64,000 nucleotides of DNA from an uncultured Bacteroidales bacterium. GTDB lineage: Bacteria > Bacteroidota > Bacteroidia > Bacteroidales > Muribaculaceae. Location of the stretch: positions 1 to 64,000 of the forward strand of contig CACYAW010000009.1 of assembly GCA_902772455.1 (NCBI GenBank), given 5' to 3'. Position 1 is the stretch's first letter. The number at the start of each line of letters is the position of its first letter. Position numbers and translations under genes: made by a program. The notes beneath the pieces are model-generated. The model saw only the letters and a list, made by a program, of their open reading frames with translations, made no database searches and had not been told where the DNA came from. Shown here one piece after another: positions 16,616-24,839 of this stretch.

Positions 16616-16650
16616 TATCGGTTCTTAGTTGTTAGTTTTTAGTCGTTAGC
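16616..16650. repeat. 7-bp TTAGTTC array at the rfbD 3' end
   Basis: About four TTAGTTC/TTAGTTG-type units span the rfbD stop codon (16639-16641) and fill the 23-bp gap to prfC. The last codons of rfbD are themselves part of the array. Confidence 0.6.
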
Positions 16651-17532
16651 AATACTGAGTTGATGCAGGGTCTCCTGGAGGCTGTCGAGCCAGTAGGGGA
16701 CGGTCACATCGAATGTGGATTTGAATTTTGTCTTGTCCAGGACGCTGTAGGCGGGACGATGGGCCTTGGCCGGGAATTCGTCGCTGTGACAGGGTTGGAC
16801 GTTACACGTGGTGATGCCTGCCAGGCGATGGATAGCCTTGGTAAAGTCATACCATGAGATGACGCCCTCGTTGCTGTAGTGGTAAATGCCGGGATGCCAC
16901 TCATCGGCACTCATCACGGTGACGATGGCGCTGGCCAAGTCTCGGGCACAAGTGGGTGAGCCCACCTGATCGAACACGACCTTCAATGCGGGCTTGTCCT
17001 TACCCAGCATGAGCATGGTCTTGACGAAGTTCTTGCCGTAGGGCGAGTAGAGCCATGCCGTGCGCAGGATGACAGCGTCTTCACCTAGGGCGTCGAGCAA
17101 CTGCCGTTCCCCATCAAGTTTGGTGCGGCCATAGGCCGACTGGGGGCAGGTGGGCATGTCCTCGGTGTAAGGGATGCAGCCTTGCCCGTCAAACACATAG
17201 TCGGTCGAGACATGTACCATGCGGGTACCGTGGCGCTTGGCGACACGGGCCAGAATGCCCACGGCATCAGCATTGAGGCGTGCGGCCAGCGGCTCGTTGT
17301 CCTCGGCAGCGTCAACGGCGGTATAGGCCGCGCAGTTGACGATATAGCCGATGGCGTTGTCTGCCACCATTCGCTCAACGGCTGTTTCATCGGTGATGTC
17401 GAGCGTGACGGTGTCGTCTCCTGCCACATCGGTGAAAATGGCGTTAAAGCGTGCGTCTCCTGTCAGCACATTGCGCATTTCATGGCCCAGTTGGCCATTA
17501 GCGCCGGTGATGAGTATATTGATGGCTTTCAT
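16639..17532 (-). CDS. rfbD: dTDP-4-dehydrorhamnose reductase
   Basis: 297 residues, the usual length. The NAD(P)-binding motif TGANGQLGHEM lies at the N-terminus. The segment STDYVFDG contains the conserved Thr/Asp region, and the catalytic YGRTK (YxxxK) follows. The C-terminal YSVLDKTKF is characteristic of RmlD. It makes dTDP-L-rhamnose for surface polysaccharide. The other rml genes are not in the window. It starts 3 bp after the DUF4924 gene ends. Confidence 0.93.
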   Translation of the reverse strand: MKAINILITGANGQLGHEMRNVLTGDARFNAIFTDVAGDDTVTLDITDETAVERMVADNAIGYIVNCAAYTAVDAAEDNEPLAARLNADAVGILARVAKRHGTRMVHVSTDYVFDGQGCIPYTEDMPTCPQSAYGRTKLDGERQLLDALGEDAVILRTAWLYSPYGKNFVKTMLMLGKDKPALKVVFDQVGSPTCARDLASAIVTVMSADEWHPGIYHYSNEGVISWYDFTKAIHRLAGITTCNVQPCHSDEFPAKAHRPAYSVLDKTKFKSTFDVTVPYWLDSLQETLHQLSIAND

Positions 17533-17535
17533 TGA

Positions 17536-18102
17536 TCAGTTGTCGATTAAATCGTCGCCGAAAAGAGGCTTCTCCTCGTCGCGTTTGTAGTAGGCGGCGA
17601 GCATGCCGATGAAATGTGAAATCTGGCTGATGGCAGCAGCAGTATCCTGTGAAATCTCTTTGCCTTGCAGGTGAAGCATCATCACTCCATACAGGGCATT
17701 GAAGCACGTCTCCAGTTCGCTGGGACGCTCCTGCTCGGGCAGGGTGGCGCGCAGCTGCACGATATAGGGCAGCGTGCGGTAATAGTCGGCGTGATAGTCG
17801 GGGAAGCGATTTTGGTCAGCCAGCAACTGCTGGTGCAGGTCATTCAGGCGAATGAGTACGTTGTGGCACACGCGGATGTGACCTTTCTCCCGCACGTTTT
17901 CCAGTTCCATCATTTTGATCAGCGATTCATACCACTCCTTAATTTCATGGCGGGTATCCTCATCAACGTCAAAACGTGAGATTACGGCTTTCTCGACCTT
18001 GTCAATATCCAATTGGCAGGCGCGCAACAAGTCTTCGACCTGCCACATGTAGAGGAGATATTCGGCGATATTCTCTTGGCGTTTCTCTTTTGCGATGATC
18101 AT
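17536..18102 (-). CDS. DUF4924 family protein
   Basis: 188 residues, almost entirely helical, opening with MIIAKEKRQENIAEYLLYMWQ and containing the conserved NALYGVMMLHLQGKEIS stretch. This matches the Bacteroidales-restricted DUF4924 family, whose function is not known. There is no signal peptide or membrane segment. It sits 14 bp after the Crp/Fnr regulator gene and 3 bp before rfbD, so it is part of the same operon. Confidence 0.8.
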   Translation of the reverse strand: MIIAKEKRQENIAEYLLYMWQVEDLLRACQLDIDKVEKAVISRFDVDEDTRHEIKEWYESLIKMMELENVREKGHIRVCHNVLIRLNDLHQQLLADQNRFPDYHADYYRTLPYIVQLRATLPEQERPSELETCFNALYGVMMLHLQGKEISQDTAAAISQISHFIGMLAAYYKRDEEKPLFGDDLIDN

Positions 18103-18116
18103 AGCGTCGTTTGTCG

Positions 18117-18818
18117 TTATCCAAATCGGCTGATGTTGCGCAATGTCGGCTCGTCAACGATGCGGATGCGGCGACCGTCAACGGTGATGATACGTTCCTG
18201 GGCAAAGGTCGAGAGTGTGCGGATGGCATTGGCTGTGGTCATGTTCGAGAGGTTGGCCAGGTCTTCACGGGCCATGTAAATCTTCAATGTCTTGCCATCA
18301 TCCTCATAGCCGTAATTGTCCACCAGCATGCACAGGGCTTCGGCAAGACGGCCGCGTATGTGTTTCTGGGTCAAGGTGACTACCTTGGAGTCACTGCCGC
18401 CCAAATGCTTGGAGAGCTCATGGATGAAAAACCATGCCAACTTCATGTTGCCGTCGATGAGCTCTTTCACCACCGTCATGGGGATACTGCCTACCTGTGA
18501 GGGCTCGATCGACATCGTGCTTGCCACATAGGGCTCCTGGGCGAACCAGGCCCGGTACCCGAAGTACTGGATGGGACGGTACAGGCGCAGGATCTGCTGT
18601 TTGCCGCCAATGCCGTTCTTGAACCGCTTCACTTTGCCCTTAATGAGTACCCACAGGTATTGCGGCTCATCCTTCTCTGCATAGATGATCTGCCCTTTGC
18701 GGTAAGTGTGGACAACAAAATTCTTGGCGATGAGATGTTTCTCCTCGCTGTTCAGGATGGACCAGATCTCGGCCAAATCCTCACGTATGATGTCCTCTAT
18801 TGTACTCTTGTTTACCAT
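18117..18818 (-). CDS. Crp/Fnr-family transcriptional regulator
   Basis: 233 residues. An N-terminal cyclic-nucleotide-binding-fold domain (VVHTYRKGQIIYAEKDEP ... LWVLIKGKVKRFKNG) is followed by a dimer helix. The C-terminal winged HTH has LTQKHIRGRLAEALCML and the recognition region LANLSNMTTANAIRTLSTF. The sensor pocket lacks clear cAMP-contacting residues and there is no Fnr-type cysteine cluster, so the effector is unknown. It is the first gene of the crp-DUF4924-rfbD-prfC-kinase-murU run. Confidence 0.9.
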   Translation of the reverse strand: MVNKSTIEDIIREDLAEIWSILNSEEKHLIAKNFVVHTYRKGQIIYAEKDEPQYLWVLIKGKVKRFKNGIGGKQQILRLYRPIQYFGYRAWFAQEPYVASTMSIEPSQVGSIPMTVVKELIDGNMKLAWFFIHELSKHLGGSDSKVVTLTQKHIRGRLAEALCMLVDNYGYEDDGKTLKIYMAREDLANLSNMTTANAIRTLSTFAQERIITVDGRRIRIVDEPTLRNISRFG

Positions 18819-18837
18819 TCAGGTACGATTTAACGTG

Positions 18838-18869
18838 CAAAGATACAAATACTTTCCCACCTGCCCAAA
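18838..18869 (-). promoter_or_regulatory. Promoter of the crp-to-murU gene run
   Basis: TTTG (18866-18869), 20-nt spacer, TATCTTTG (18838-18845), 19 nt before the regulator's start codon. Confidence 0.75.
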
Positions 18870-18916
18870 TCCATACCTCTAAAAATCCCTAAAAACCATC
18901 AATCCGATGGCCGTAG

Positions 18917-19879
18917 TCAATGGCGAAAGGCGTCGGGAACGGGAACGGGGCTGTTGGGGTTGAAACCGGGCTGGCTGGTGACTGCGCCGGGGGCTGTGAC
19001 GGGTCGGTAGCGAGGGTCGCCCCAGTCGCGGCGGTTCTTGCCGCTGCCGAGGATGTTATCCAGCAATTGATAAATAAATGGGCCGGCATCAAACGAGATG
19101 GGGGCGCCAAACAGGTTGATGGTGGGCTGTACGACGGGCAGTGTGCGCCATTGGCCTGTGTAGGGGTCATAGATGCGGCGTGCGCCCACATCGAGCGAGA
19201 AGTTGTCACTGGCTCGCCAGCCCAATGTGCCGCCATAGGAACTGCTGCCCAAGAATGGCATGGCCGCTATTGAGTGATATCGCTGATTGATATAGTATTG
19301 CCCGAATGCGTTGAGCGACAGACGATCGTTGAGGCGGAACGAGGCATTGCCAAACACTCCGTAATCGTTCCATGCGTTGCGGTCAAAATGATACTTGCTG
19401 CCCGTCAGGCCTGCTGTGACTTGAAAACGGTCGCCCATGGGCAGCGTGAAGGCGACGCTGGCACTGGCCATATTGCCCATGCCCAAATAGGTCGTGTGGG
19501 AGCCTGCACCAGTGAGATAGCCTGAGCCAAGACGCGTGATGACCCCGCCAGACGACCAGTCACGGCTATATGGGTTGGTGTCGTAGCGGAATTGAGGCAA
19601 GGAACTCAGGTCGTTTTTGTAAAGGTCCTGCTGGTAGATGGCCAGTGAGTCTGTAAGGCGGCTGGTGTTAAAGTCCAGCTGCAGGTCCGGTGCAGTGGAC
19701 AGATTGTCTCTGAATGTGGGTTTGATATTGGTGGCCGGAAGGACTGTCATGGGAAGCTCGGGCGTGGTAAACTGCGGGCTGATCTTGGATTGGTCAAACT
19801 GCAGTTTAAGTGCCTGATTCTCCTGTGCCGCAGCGGTGAGCGCGACAATTGCGATGAATATGGATAAAACCCGCTTCAT
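18917..19879 (-). CDS. Exported protein, probably outer-membrane beta-barrel
   Basis: 320 residues from the ATG at 19879, which gives the signal peptide MKRVLSIFIAIVALTAAAQ; upstream in-frame codons add only six residues. The mature protein is rich in alternating aromatic strands (SGGVITRLGSGYLTGAG, GDRFQVTAGLTGSKYHF, LSLNAFGQYYINQRYH), suggesting a small beta-barrel. A Pro-rich C-terminus (NPNSPVPVPDAF) follows. No enzymatic motif is seen and no family was named with confidence. Its neighbours do not suggest a role. Confidence 0.65.
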   Translation of the reverse strand: MKRVLSIFIAIVALTAAAQENQALKLQFDQSKISPQFTTPELPMTVLPATNIKPTFRDNLSTAPDLQLDFNTSRLTDSLAIYQQDLYKNDLSSLPQFRYDTNPYSRDWSSGGVITRLGSGYLTGAGSHTTYLGMGNMASASVAFTLPMGDRFQVTAGLTGSKYHFDRNAWNDYGVFGNASFRLNDRLSLNAFGQYYINQRYHSIAAMPFLGSSSYGGTLGWRASDNFSLDVGARRIYDPYTGQWRTLPVVQPTINLFGAPISFDAGPFIYQLLDNILGSGKNRRDWGDPRYRPVTAPGAVTSQPGFNPNSPVPVPDAFRH

Positions 19880-19935
19880 GCCCGCAAAAATAGGCAATTA
19901 TAGCGAGAAGGGCAAAAGGGAAAGGTTAAATTGTC

Positions 19936-20478
19936 TTATTGCTCGCCAGGCATATTCTCCCAAACGGCACGCAGGGCGGCGACAATGTCATCATAGTCCT
20001 GTTGGGTGAATGGCTCGTCACTGTTGGTGAGGATGGTGAAAGTGAGGCCATCCCAGGTGCGGCTCGTGCCTGTGTCCTTCATGCCGTTGCGCAGGTAGAA
20101 AGCGTGCCGCCGGCGTCGCTGTTCGGGATTGGGCGCATCAGGCTGCAAGGGTGATTCGATATCCATGATGAAAGGACGTCCTTCACGGTATTTGTCAAGA
20201 ATGCAACCCAGGATTTCCTGCCCAAACCCTTTTCCACGCAACTCTTCCCTCACGGCAAAGTACCACCACCAGTTGTATCTGGGCAGGCGCAGCACCATCG
20301 TCAGACCAACAAACGCCTCATCGTCATAGAATGCGGTATAGTCGATATCCATGACATCCAACAGATGGATGAGGTCATCGTAGGGAATCTGCTCTTGAAC
20401 AGGAAACGCCGTCTCATACAACCGCCTCAACTCCACATTATCCGCATTCCCACTATTGATCTGAACCGTCCTCAACAT
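19936..20478 (-). CDS. GNAT-family N-acetyltransferase
   Basis: 180 residues with the GNAT core: YFAVREELRGKGFGQEIL, the acetyl-CoA pyrophosphate loop of the R/Q-x-x-G-x-G/A type, preceded by the beta-4 strand. A later RRRRHAFYLRNGMKDTGTSR segment matches the usual F-Y-x-x-x-G-F/M motif. The substrate is unknown. It lies 47 bp downstream of the ABC-F gene on the same strand and may be co-expressed with it. Confidence 0.85.
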   Translation of the reverse strand: MLRTVQINSGNADNVELRRLYETAFPVQEQIPYDDLIHLLDVMDIDYTAFYDDEAFVGLTMVLRLPRYNWWWYFAVREELRGKGFGQEILGCILDKYREGRPFIMDIESPLQPDAPNPEQRRRRHAFYLRNGMKDTGTSRTWDGLTFTILTNSDEPFTQQDYDDIVAALRAVWENMPGEQ

Positions 20479-20487
20479 CTCCCAAAC

Positions 20488-20540
20488 TCCAAATTTCTAA
20501 CTCCTAACTCCTAACACCTAACTTCTAACTCCTAACTTTC
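20488..20540. repeat. 7-bp CTAACTC array at the ABC-F 3' end
   Basis: Six to seven units of CTAACTC, CTAACAC or CTAACTT. The ABC-F stop codon (20525-20527) is one of the TAGs within the array. Because the period is 7, stop codons fall in all three frames. Confidence 0.75.
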
Positions 20541-22462
20541 TCCAGTTCTTCTCCTGCCTTTTCCCACTGCGCCATGACTTCTTCGAGTTCACGGCTGATT
20601 TTGGAATGGGTGTAGTAAATGTCCAGGTCCTCGCTGGCGGCTGTCGAGAGTTTGTCTTCGATTTCAGCGAGTTGCTGCTCCAGTTCGGCGATCTTTGATT
20701 CAAGGGTCTTAACCTTTTTCTCGGCCTGGCGGATGCGGCGTTCCATCTCCTTTTGCCGCTGGTAATCCATCTTGCCTTGGCTGGTTGCGGGCTCAGGGGT
20801 GTCTTCGCTGGCAGGTACGGTGGACGTTTGTTTGATTTCCAGTTGCTGCAGCGAGTCAAGTTGTTTCTTCCGCAGGAAGTCATAAATACCGCCTAGGTGC
20901 TCTCTCACGCGATGCTCGCCAAACTCGTACACCTTGCTGACGATGCCGTTCAGGAAGTCACGATCGTGTGACACGACGATGACAGTGCCCTCAAAGGCCT
21001 GGATAGCCTCTTTCAACACATCCTTGCTGGGCATGTCCAGGTGGTTGGTGGGCTCATCGAGGATGAGTAGATTCACGGGTTGCAGCAGCAGGCGGATCAT
21101 GGCCAGTCGGCTCTTTTCGCCTCCACTCAGGACTTTGACTTTTTTGTCGGCATTCTTGCCACCGAACATGAAAGCCCCCAAGATGTCGTTGATGCGTGTG
21201 CGGATGTCGCCCACGGCGACATAGTCAATGGTATCGTGCACCGTCAATGTCTCATCGAGCAACTGTGCCTGATTTTGTGCGAAATAACCTATTTTGACAT
21301 TGTGACCGATCTGCAGCTTGCCATCAAAGGGAATTTCTCCCATGATGCACTTGACAAGGGTCGATTTGCCGGCACCGTTCTTGCCCACGAAGGCAACTTT
21401 CTCGCCGCGCTTGATAGTGAATGTCACGTCATGGAACACGTTCAGGTTGCCGTAGTCCTTGCGCAGGTCCTCGGCAATGACGGGATAGTCGCCGCTGCGG
21501 GGTGCGGGCGGGAATTTCAGCCGCATGCGGCTGCGGTCCACCTCATCCACTTCGATACGCTCCAGCTTGTCGAGCATCTTGATGCGGCTCTGCACCTGCA
21601 CGGCCTTCGTGGCCTTGTAGCGGAAACGCTCGATAAAGTCCTCAGTGTCGTGGATGAGTTTCTGCTGGTTCTCATAGGCACGCATCTGTTGCTCGACCCG
21701 TTCCTTGCGCAGCTCCACAAACTGGCTGTAGCTCACCTTGTAGTCATAGATTTTGCCCAGCGAGATCTCTATCGTGCGGTTGGTGACATTGTCGATAAAC
21801 GCGCGGTCGTGCGAAACGAGCAGCAGGGCGCCGTTGCGGTTTTTCAAGAAGGTTTCCAGCCACTGGATGGACTCGATGTCCAGGTGGTTGGTGGGCTCAT
21901 CGAGCAGCAGCACGTCGGGACGGCGCAACAGCAGTTTAGCCAGTTCAATGCGCATGCGCCAACCGCCGCTGAACTCGCTCGTGGGGCGGCCAAAGTCGCT
22001 GCGCTCAAATCCCAGGCCCATCAGGGTCTTCTCGATTTCGGCCTCAATGTTGTCACTCTGCATCAGGGCGCGCAACTCGGTCTTTTGTGTGACACGGTCG
22101 ATGAGTTCCTGGTATTCCTCACTGTCATAGTCGGTGCGTTCGGCAAGTTCCTGGTTCATGCGGTCGATGGCGGCGTCCATCTGGTGCAGATGTTCAAACG
22201 CCCGGGCAGCTTCTTCTTTAACGGTCAGTTCGTCTTTTAGCTGCATCTGCTGGGGCAGGTAACCGATGGTGATATCAGACTGGCATGCGACAGTGCCACT
22301 GGTGGGTTGTTGCTCACCAGTGATGATTCTAAGCATAGTGGTTTTGCCGGCTCCGTTTTTACCGACAAGGGCAATCTTGTCCCGCTTGTTGACAACAAAA
22401 CTGATGTTCTCAAACAGTACCTGACTGCCAAATTCCACCTTGAGACCTTGTATCGAAATCAT
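20525..22462 (-). CDS. ABC-F family ATP-binding protein
   Basis: 645 residues with two ABC domains and no membrane segments. Walker A motifs are GKNGAGKTTM and GKNGAGKSTL. The signatures are EFSGGWRMRIELAKLL and LSGGEKSRLAMIRLL, each followed by LLDEPTNHLD or LILDEPTNHLD. The interdomain linker is charged, and residues about 575-645 form a C-terminal coiled coil as in Uup/YheS-type proteins. ABC-F proteins act on ribosomes, in translation-factor or antibiotic-protection roles. Nothing here indicates a resistance subtype, so a housekeeping role is more likely. Confidence 0.93.
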   Translation of the reverse strand: MISIQGLKVEFGSQVLFENISFVVNKRDKIALVGKNGAGKTTMLRIITGEQQPTSGTVACQSDITIGYLPQQMQLKDELTVKEEAARAFEHLHQMDAAIDRMNQELAERTDYDSEEYQELIDRVTQKTELRALMQSDNIEAEIEKTLMGLGFERSDFGRPTSEFSGGWRMRIELAKLLLRRPDVLLLDEPTNHLDIESIQWLETFLKNRNGALLLVSHDRAFIDNVTNRTIEISLGKIYDYKVSYSQFVELRKERVEQQMRAYENQQKLIHDTEDFIERFRYKATKAVQVQSRIKMLDKLERIEVDEVDRSRMRLKFPPAPRSGDYPVIAEDLRKDYGNLNVFHDVTFTIKRGEKVAFVGKNGAGKSTLVKCIMGEIPFDGKLQIGHNVKIGYFAQNQAQLLDETLTVHDTIDYVAVGDIRTRINDILGAFMFGGKNADKKVKVLSGGEKSRLAMIRLLLQPVNLLILDEPTNHLDMPSKDVLKEAIQAFEGTVIVVSHDRDFLNGIVSKVYEFGEHRVREHLGGIYDFLRKKQLDSLQQLEIKQTSTVPASEDTPEPATSQGKMDYQRQKEMERRIRQAEKKVKTLESKIAELEQQLAEIEDKLSTAASEDLDIYYTHSKISRELEEVMAQWEKAGEELEKVRS

Positions 22463-22470
22463 GCAAGAAT

Positions 22471-22494
22471 TGTAATTTTGGCCGCAAAATTACA
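22471..22494. promoter_or_regulatory. Perfect 24-bp palindrome over the ABC-F promoter -7 region
   Basis: TGTAATTTTG-GCCG-CAAAATTACA, two perfect 10-bp arms, 8 bp upstream of the ABC-F start. Each arm contains a TAATTTTG -7 box, one per strand. It could be an operator at the promoter or a 5' hairpin in the mRNA. Confidence 0.55.
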
Positions 22495-22500
22495 AAAAAA

Positions 22501-22543
22501 CCTAGATACTCTAGGAACTCTAGATCATCTAGTTTTTCTAAAA
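22501..22543. repeat. 9-bp CTAGATACT array at the methyltransferase 3' end
   Basis: Four 9-bp units beginning CTAG (CTAGATACT, CTAGGAACT, CTAGATCAT, CTAGTTTTT) run up to the methyltransferase stop codon at 22538-22540. Confidence 0.65.
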
Positions 22544-23692
22544 CAGGCTCAAAGGCTTTGCCTCGGTCGTGGCGCGCGCCCGCTTGATGTAGTCGCCGTT
22601 GATGTCGATGCCGATGCTGCGCAGGTTCATTTCATAGGCGATTTTACACGTCGTTCCCGTGCCGCAGTAGGGGTCCAGCACGATGCCGTCATGAGGACAG
22701 GTGGCGACCAGGGGCAAGCGGTATAGCGTGTCAGGAGCCACGCAGTAATGCGCGATGCCTGACCGCTGCACGCCGATGGTCCACACATCGCTGGGCACCA
22801 GTCCCTGATGCTGCTTGCCTTTGACGGCCTTGCCGCGCCCTTTGGCATCGTTGCGCATGATCAATGCGAATGTGCGCCTCAGTTCCTCATCATTATAATA
22901 GAAATCGTCGTTCTTGACCAGGTGGAACATGAACTCATGCACCTTGCGCAAGTGGTCCTGACTCCCTTGTGGGGATGTGGTGGTCTTGTTCCACACCACC
23001 TCGTTGACCAGTTGCCATCCTTGCTTGTCAATCATCTGCAGCACCAGCCGCCATGGAATACCCTGGACAAACCCGTCGGTCGTGTCATCTCCCATGTTGA
23101 GCCATAGCGACCCTTGAGGTTTGAGCACCCTGTAGGCTTGGGACATCGTCTGCAGGAGTTCGTCAACGAAATCCTCTTTAGTGGTCGCGGTAATGCTCTC
23201 GGTGCCCTGGCTGCGGCGGCGCCAGTAGGGTGGAGTGGTAACGATGCAGTCAATGCTGGCGTCCTCGATGCGTCGCATCACCTCGCAAGCGTCACCCTGC
23301 TCATAGTGGGGCATCGCCGAGCGGCCCAACTGGGACACCAGGCCATGAAGCACGGGTGACTGTTGATTGGTTTTCTCAGTGATGTTGGATTTCTCTTGAT
23401 TCTCGTGACGTTCTGCGTTGAGCATCTGATACAGTAAGTTCACGGCCTGACCCGACATTTTGTCGTGGGCAATGTTGGAATAGGCTTCATCGGCAAGCCA
23501 CATGGCAATCAGCTCGTCGGGATCGGTCTTGAAAATGCGTGCCAACCTCAGCACCTGTTCGCGTTTGGGACGTCGCTCACCGTGCTCATAGCGGCTGTAG
23601 GCGGGGACATCCACGCCAATGGCCTTGGCGAGATCTTTCTGCAGCCTGCCGCTTTCCAGGCGCAATTGTTTTATCTTATCTGAGAAAAGCAT
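22538..23692 (-). CDS. DNA methyltransferase with N-terminal XRE-type HTH
   Basis: 384 residues. Residues about 1-65 are a Cro/CI-type HTH (LQKDLAKAIGVDVPAYSRYEHGERRP). A linker of about 65 residues follows, then a beta-type amino-methyltransferase: catalytic TTPPYW near residue 152, and the SAM motif DPYCGTGTTCKIAYE near residue 345. The order (catalytic motif first, SAM motif last) is that of N4-cytosine/N6-adenine enzymes; PPYW is common among N4-cytosine types. No restriction gene is adjacent, so it appears to be an orphan methylase that could bind its own promoter. Target site unknown. Confidence 0.87.
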   Translation of the reverse strand: MLFSDKIKQLRLESGRLQKDLAKAIGVDVPAYSRYEHGERRPKREQVLRLARIFKTDPDELIAMWLADEAYSNIAHDKMSGQAVNLLYQMLNAERHENQEKSNITEKTNQQSPVLHGLVSQLGRSAMPHYEQGDACEVMRRIEDASIDCIVTTPPYWRRRSQGTESITATTKEDFVDELLQTMSQAYRVLKPQGSLWLNMGDDTTDGFVQGIPWRLVLQMIDKQGWQLVNEVVWNKTTTSPQGSQDHLRKVHEFMFHLVKNDDFYYNDEELRRTFALIMRNDAKGRGKAVKGKQHQGLVPSDVWTIGVQRSGIAHYCVAPDTLYRLPLVATCPHDGIVLDPYCGTGTTCKIAYEMNLRSIGIDINGDYIKRARATTEAKPLSLF

Positions 23693-23733
23693 ATGAGTTA
23701 ATTTGTTGGTTGTTGGTTTTAGATGACAAAAAT

Positions 23734-23768
23734 AGGCAATATCTTTTTCATTATCAAAGATATTGCCT
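23734..23768 (-). terminator. 13-bp inverted repeat between the VanZ-like and methyltransferase genes
   Basis: Perfect arms AGGCAATATCTTT (23734-23746) and AAAGATATTGCCT (23756-23768), with ATTTTTG after the stem on the minus strand. It reads as a terminator for the VanZ-like gene. It also lies 42 bp upstream of the methyltransferase start and contains TATCTTTG, so it could double as an operator for the HTH domain of that enzyme. Confidence 0.6.
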
Positions 23769-23818
23769 AAAAAGTTGTGTAAATCTCTTTAATTAGTGAC
23801 GTTACTGCCGCAAAGGGG

Positions 23819-24277
23819 TCATTTTCTTTTCTTGCGGCGATGCTGGTAACGCCAGTGGTGCTGGATGGAGTGATACAGATAGTGGCGGAAGGGGTGAAGC
23901 AACCAGAAATGGTAGAACAGGAAAGCGCAGGCAGCACCCAGTGCGCCAGCATAGATATTGCTTTCATCATAGTTCAAACCGTGAGTCTTCCACATCAAAC
24001 CGATTTCCATGAGCAGCGCCATCACGCCAGTTACGGCAGCAAGGGCCATCTCCTGATTGATCTTGCTGTGGTGCGGCAACCTCGACTTGGCATAGTCAAG
24101 AATAAACACTAATGCCGTGATGAAGTAAAGAATGAAGTGTCCAACTTGCTCGGCATATGGGAATATTTTCAACCCGTTGATACCCAGTGGGTTATTGACA
24201 AAAGTAAAAAACATTACCACCAACACCATGATGGCGGAGGCTACTCCTTTTGGTATAGACAGAATAAAATTTTTCAT
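23819..24277 (-). CDS. VanZ-like small membrane protein
   Basis: 152 residues with four hydrophobic segments. The helix-2 region YAEQVGHFILYFITALVF and the later MEIGLMW ... ESNIYAGALGAACAF resemble the H/F-Y and E...N-x-x-G-A-x-x-G positions of the VanZ fold, but similarity is modest. The last 25 residues are very basic and His-rich (HHWRYQHRRKKRK). Function unknown. A TACTTTTG -7 box lies at 24312-24319. Confidence 0.5.
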   Translation of the reverse strand: MKNFILSIPKGVASAIMVLVVMFFTFVNNPLGINGLKIFPYAEQVGHFILYFITALVFILDYAKSRLPHHSKINQEMALAAVTGVMALLMEIGLMWKTHGLNYDESNIYAGALGAACAFLFYHFWLLHPFRHYLYHSIQHHWRYQHRRKKRK

Positions 24278-24444
24278 CTGTGAGTACGTTTCTCAATTCT
24301 TTTTCAGCCTGCAAAAGTAATCATTTTTCCGATATCACGTGTTTTTTGAGGGGGAAAAAGTGAAAAATCAGGTGTAATTATAATAATTTGGTCTCAAAAT
24401 CCCTTTTCGATAGGGATATTTAGGTAATTTTGTGGTCTGGTTCA

Positions 24445-24762
24445 ATGAAGAAGAAATTAAAAGAACTATTCGTGATGACACGACGTGAACGGCGGGGAAC
24501 TATTGTTCTGCTGATGCTCATGGCGGTTATCATTATGCTTTCAACAATCATAGGCTATAGACATGAAAACATGCCCCAGAGCCAAACTGCAGCGCAACTT
24601 GAATCCTTTGAACGACAAACAGATACAACGGTATTCACGGTTGAGAAGGCAAAACCTCACAAGACTGGCAAAAAGCGTCATGGGAGCAAGCGGCAATCTG
24701 GCAAAAAGGAAAAACCCACATCGGACAAACCGCGGCGCCTGGATCCTGTCCCGCAGTTCTAA
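24445..24762 (+). CDS. Small single-pass membrane protein
   Basis: 105 residues from the ATG at 24445. This start was chosen because MKKKLKELFVMTRRERRG is the conserved-looking N-terminus, and 24425-24432 carries a TAATTTTG -7 box. One membrane helix (residues about 19-38) is followed by a Lys/Gly-rich tail ending RRLDPVPQF. The N-terminus resembles that of Bacteroidota proteins that continue into ComEA-type helix-hairpin-helix repeats, but here the gene stops before any such repeat. It may be a shortened relative or a separate family. Function unknown. Confidence 0.6.
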   Translation: MKKKLKELFVMTRRERRGTIVLLMLMAVIIMLSTIIGYRHENMPQSQTAAQLESFERQTDTTVFTVEKAKPHKTGKKRHGSKRQSGKKEKPTSDKPRRLDPVPQF

Positions 24763-24795
24763 CTCCTTAATTCCGGTCAAAAAAATGTTTTTTTG

Positions 24796-24827
24796 TTTGA
24801 TGGTTCATGAGGATTATGCTACTTTTG
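24796..24827 (+). promoter_or_regulatory. Bacteroidota promoter for the NSS transporter
   Basis: TTTG (24796-24799), 20-nt spacer, TACTTTTG (24820-24827). The ATG at 24840 follows 12 nt later and the alternative ATG at 24855 after 27 nt. Confidence 0.75.
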
Positions 24828-24839
24828 TGCGAAATCTAA

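Noticed and set aside
20488..20540. CRISPR array
   Set aside because: Units are 7-9 bp with no unique spacers, and no cas genes occur in the window.
20525..22462. An antibiotic-resistance ABC-F subtype
   Set aside because: The interdomain linker gives no clear match to known resistance subtypes, and the Uup/YheS-like C-terminal coiled coil fits a housekeeping role.
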